Shown: positions 61,297 through 64,000 of the stretch, in pieces
Layout of the letters: each line of letters starts with the position of its first letter
How positions within the stretch are numbered: the first letter of the stretch is position 1
DNA from: JAGWBG01 sp034421095
GTDB taxonomy: Bacteria > Chloroflexota > Dehalococcoidia > Lucifugimonadales > JAGWBF01
Assembly: GCA_034421095.1 (NCBI GenBank)
Contig: DAOUKR010000036.1
Location: 1 to 64,000, forward strand
DNA length: 64,000 nucleotides
Direction: 5' to 3'
The notes under the pieces: generated by a model
Told to the model about the DNA's origin: nothing
Database searches by the model: none
What the model saw: only the letters and a program-made list of their open reading frames with translations
Position numbers and translations under genes: made by a program

Positions 61297-62733
61297 ATGT
61301 CACAGAACGATCTGGCTTTAATGGCCCACCTTATGCGTCGCGCCGGGTTCGGGGCTACCCGGGATGAGTTGGAAAGCCACCTGGCCAAGGGCTACGAGGC
61401 AACGGTGGAGGAGCTATTGCATCCCGAGAACGCTCCGCCGTCCATAGATGACGAAGACCTTGTCCGGCGCTACCACGTGGACATAAACAGCCTGATGTTG
61501 ATAGAAAGCTGCCAGACGTACTGGCTGTACCGCATGATTAACACGGCGCGGCCACTGGAGGAGAAGCTGGCCCTTTTCTGGCACGGCGTGTTCGCTACCG
61601 GATATACGAAGCTCAATCACCCAAAGGCTATCCTCCATCAGGTCGAGATGTTCCGCCGATATGGACTTGGAAGCTTTCATACATTGTTGGTACAACTTTC
61701 CAGAGACCCCGCGATGATTTTCTGGCTGGACAACAAGGATAATCACAAGGACGGGGTGAATGAGAATTATGGCCGTGAACTGCTTGAGTTGTTCTCAATG
61801 GGGGTGGGAAACTACACCGAGGACGACGTGAGACAGGCTTCCCGCGCCTTCACCGGCTGGACTATCCGCAATGTACCTTACATGGCATCACGCAATGCCC
61901 GAGACTCCGTATGGCCCTATGGACGCTTGGACTGGCAGTTCCAGTACAGGGAGGACGACCACGACGACGCAGAAAAGACCTTTCTGGGACAAACCGGAGC
62001 CTTTAATGGCGAAGACATCATAGACATCATCTGCCGGCAGCAAGCGGCCGGCAGGTTCATCGCTCGACATCTGTACAATTTCTTCGTGGCCGACGAGCCC
62101 CAGGTCCCGGCCTGGCAAACCGTCCCTCCCCGGGACCCTGAAGCCATTGACATCCTCACGGACGCCTACTTCAAGCATGACTACGATATTCGCTCGGTGT
62201 TGCGCGTCTTGTTCAACTCGGATTTCTTCAAGAACGCCGCCTTCGCCAAGGTCAAAAGCCCTACCGAGCTCGTGGTCGGGACCGCACGCATGGCCGGGGG
62301 ATACCGGTTCCCCGAACTGGACGACATTCAGCTTGCGCTCCGAACAGGCTTCATGGGACAGCAGCTTCTGGACCCGCCCAGCGTCGAAGGCTGGCATACG
62401 GGCACCGAGTGGATATTCACCGGGGGGCTGGTGGACCGCATCAACTTCGCAGTTGAGCAATTTAGGGACATATCACAGCCCGGAGTCAGGTCTATCGTAA
62501 ACAGGATCAGAGCCGAGGGAGACGTCATATCGCCTGAGCGTATGGTGGACACCTGCCTGGACTTGCTGGGTCCCCTCGCCGTATCAGAGACCACCAGACA
62601 GGAGCTGCTGGCTCACGCATCGTCGGGCGGTGAAATCCTGTTCGACACCGAGGAGAATGCTCACTCATCAGCACAGCGAATCAAGGAGATACTGCAGCTT
62701 ATTGTTCCTACCAGGGAGTACCAGTTGGCCTGA
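61297..62733 (+). CDS. DUF1800 family protein
   Basis: This 478-aa protein matches DUF1800: LMRRAGFGATRDELESHL near the N-terminus, EKLALFWHGVFATG, NHPKAILHQVEMFRRYGLG, YGRELLELFSMGVGNYTEDD and QAARAFTGWTI-like QASRAFTGWTI. The family is often paired with DUF1501 proteins; none is adjacent here. No signal peptide is visible. Function is unknown, with suggestions of a role in secreted or surface structures. GAAGGAGG lies about ten bases before the ATG. Confidence 0.92.
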   Translation: MSQNDLALMAHLMRRAGFGATRDELESHLAKGYEATVEELLHPENAPPSIDDEDLVRRYHVDINSLMLIESCQTYWLYRMINTARPLEEKLALFWHGVFATGYTKLNHPKAILHQVEMFRRYGLGSFHTLLVQLSRDPAMIFWLDNKDNHKDGVNENYGRELLELFSMGVGNYTEDDVRQASRAFTGWTIRNVPYMASRNARDSVWPYGRLDWQFQYREDDHDDAEKTFLGQTGAFNGEDIIDIICRQQAAGRFIARHLYNFFVADEPQVPAWQTVPPRDPEAIDILTDAYFKHDYDIRSVLRVLFNSDFFKNAAFAKVKSPTELVVGTARMAGGYRFPELDDIQLALRTGFMGQQLLDPPSVEGWHTGTEWIFTGGLVDRINFAVEQFRDISQPGVRSIVNRIRAEGDVISPERMVDTCLDLLGPLAVSETTRQELLAHASSGGEILFDTEENAHSSAQRIKEILQLIVPTREYQLA

Positions 62734-62777
62734 TGCTATGAACGGAGTGCCCATATCTTGTCAAAGGCGGTACAGAG

Positions 62778-63830
62778 ATGAGCACGAGCACCCAGGGTAT
62801 GCTAGGATACAGCCACACAGTCGGCTTCTACGGGCTAATCGGCAGGGGGTTCAACAACCCCGTCGACCTGGCCTTTGACCGTGACGGGGTCATGTACGTG
62901 TTGAACCGTGCCGGTGCGGATACGGAAGTGCGGATGTACTACAAGCGGGTCACAATCTGCACCGTAGACCAGGTCTTTCTCAGCGAGTTCAGCAGTGGAG
63001 GCACCGGAGACGGCCAGATTATGTGGCCCTCTTCGATCGCTATTGATAGGGACGGGAACGTTTACGTATCCGATGAGGCCCTTCAGCGAATATCCATCTT
63101 CGACAAGAAGGGGACGTTCCTTGGCAAGTGGGGTACCAAAGGTACGGGAGACGGCGAGTTTGACCGCCCCGCGGGTCTCGTCTTTGACAAGGATGACAAC
63201 CTCCTGCTGGTTGACGGCCTGAACAACCGCATCCAGCGATTCACCAAGGAGGGACGGCATCTAGGCTCATGGGGCCGGTCTGGCACAAGAGACGGCGAGT
63301 TTAACACACCCTGGGGTATTACAGTTGACCAGACGGGTAACGTATACGTGGCAGACTGGCGCAACGACCGTATCCAGAAATTCGACGAGGATGGGCACCA
63401 TCTCGCCAGCTTCGGTACGTCGGGCCGGGGAGACGGAGAGTTCCGCCGGCCGTCCGGGGTAGCCGTTGACCAGGAGGGTAATATCTTCGTTGCCGACTGG
63501 GGAAACGAGCGCGTCCAGATGCTTGGCGCAGACGGCAGCTTCCGGGCCAAGTACCGGGGCGATTCAGGACTTTCCAAGTGGTCCGAGGAGTATTTCGTCC
63601 CCAACAGAGACGAGCTTGAGGAACGGGAGAAGGCGAACCTGGAACCTGAGCTAGACCTGTTCCCTCCCTCGACCAGCCTTGGGCAAATGGACAATTACCT
63701 GCGAGATGAGTCGGCCAGCATAGAGAAGCTGTTCTGGGGGCCGGTTGCCGTCAAAGTGGATAGTCAGGGCAGGCTCTACGTCGTAGAGAGTTGTCGCCAC
63801 CGCATTCAGGTCTATAGTAAAGGGCGCTGA
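62778..63830 (+). CDS. NHL-repeat beta-propeller protein
   Basis: This 350-aa protein has about six NHL repeats: PVDLAFDRDGVMYVLNRAGA, PSSIAIDRDGNVYVSDEALQ, PAGLVFDKDDNLLLVDGLNN, PWGITVDQTGNVYVADWRND, PSGVAVDQEGNIFVADWGNE and a last VAVKVDSQGRLYVVESCRHR. Five are contiguous and one follows an insert (about 250-320). It would form a propeller used for binding or as a lyase-like scaffold. No signal peptide. It lies 44 bases after the DUF1800 gene, likely co-transcribed. Confidence 0.9.
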   Translation: MSTSTQGMLGYSHTVGFYGLIGRGFNNPVDLAFDRDGVMYVLNRAGADTEVRMYYKRVTICTVDQVFLSEFSSGGTGDGQIMWPSSIAIDRDGNVYVSDEALQRISIFDKKGTFLGKWGTKGTGDGEFDRPAGLVFDKDDNLLLVDGLNNRIQRFTKEGRHLGSWGRSGTRDGEFNTPWGITVDQTGNVYVADWRNDRIQKFDEDGHHLASFGTSGRGDGEFRRPSGVAVDQEGNIFVADWGNERVQMLGADGSFRAKYRGDSGLSKWSEEYFVPNRDELEEREKANLEPELDLFPPSTSLGQMDNYLRDESASIEKLFWGPVAVKVDSQGRLYVVESCRHRIQVYSKGR

Positions 63831-63855
63831 GACCTACACAGCCAGATATGACAAC

Positions 63856-64000
63856 CTACATATCCAGAACGATGGTGGACCACCCGAAGTCCCGCGCACC
63901 GTAGGGTTCGCCGTCATAGGGGTTGTAATACTCCCTGAACCCGCCGCTCTCAATCAACCGATGGCTCGCTCCCACGATGTGGTCGGCAAGCTCATGGTAG
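63856..64000 (-). CDS. Glycoside hydrolase-like (alpha/alpha6 barrel) C-terminus, partial
   Basis: Only the last 47 codons are in the window. They read LADHIVGASHRLIESGGFRE, then YYNPYDGEPYGARDFGWST and IVLDM-stop. The pattern (F-x-E-Y-x-P, G-x-G/Y-A-R-x-F-x-W-(S/T)) is typical of the end of amylo-alpha-1,6-glucosidase, trehalase and MGH1-like glycoside hydrolases. It converges on the NHL gene with a 25-base gap. Confidence 0.6.
   Translation of the reverse strand, partial: YHELADHIVGASHRLIESGGFREYYNPYDGEPYGARDFGWSTIVLDM

Overview
The window is a GC-rich, gene-dense bacterial chromosome segment with strong AGGAGG-type ribosome binding sites and frequent GTG and TTG starts. The mix of genes suggests a Chloroflexota lineage, probably near Dehalococcoidia/SAR202. 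The signs are an rplI-dnaB-dnaD-dnaC-like replication block, many acyl-CoA ligases and MaoC hydratases, an LLM flavin oxidoreductase, NMT1-like binding proteins and AIM24, GOLPH3-like and DUF1800 proteins. This placement is inference from gene content; there is no rRNA gene here to settle it.

Layout. 1-2.6 kb: a metal (Zn/Mn-type) ABC operon whose first gene is a beta-propeller/ZnuA chimera. 2.7-9.8 kb: a fused acyl-ACP synthetase/ACP/acyltransferase, two tandem SulP transporters and a GOLPH3-like protein. 10-13.7 kb: a Cas4-like/DnaQ-like DUF2779 nuclease, a vapBC-like relic, a RdgB-like pyrophosphatase and an orphan CoA-transferase subunit. 13.9-18.2 kb: rplI, dnaB, a DnaD-like gene and a tandem DnaC-like ATPase, then metF. 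19.6-30.6 kb: a catabolic island with GMC oxidoreductase, RidA, gamma-glutamyltransferase, NMT1-like binding protein, Asp/Glu racemase-like protein, acetamidase, VOC protein and paired MaoC proteins. 30.7-34.9 kb: ChrB-like protein, an MFS transporter with an in-frame TGA, speE-speD and an SDR. 35-38.4 kb: two acyl-CoA ligases. 38.7-40.7 kb: a broken ferric-binding protein gene upstream of an intact permease. 41.7-42.3 kb: tRNA-Thr(CGU) and a decayed alcohol dehydrogenase. 43.4-46.3 kb: a second complete metal ABC operon behind a clear promoter and a palindromic operator candidate. 46.5-51.2 kb: hypothetical gene, tyrA, aroA, gmk, lipA. 51.5-58.6 kb: amidohydrolase, polyprenyl synthase, metG, thioredoxin-like, rsmI, radC. 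58.7-64 kb: BNR-repeat protein, alpha/beta hydrolase, a UGA-interrupted peroxiredoxin, DUF1800 and NHL-repeat proteins, and the 3' end of a glycoside hydrolase-like gene.

The most notable signals are: (1) a peroxiredoxin-like gene with UGA at the peroxidatic cysteine, followed by a 12-bp-paired hairpin, which reads as a selenoprotein; (2) an MFS gene with UGA at a position where relatives often carry cysteine, also followed by a hairpin, either a second and unusual selenoprotein candidate or a nonsense mutation; (3) the metal-chaperone/ZnuA-lobe chimera at the window start; (4) a tandem DnaC-like ATPase whose first module has lost key residues. No selA, selB, selC or selD is in the window, so selenocysteine use must be tested elsewhere in the genome. 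No CRISPR array, insertion sequence or prophage was seen.
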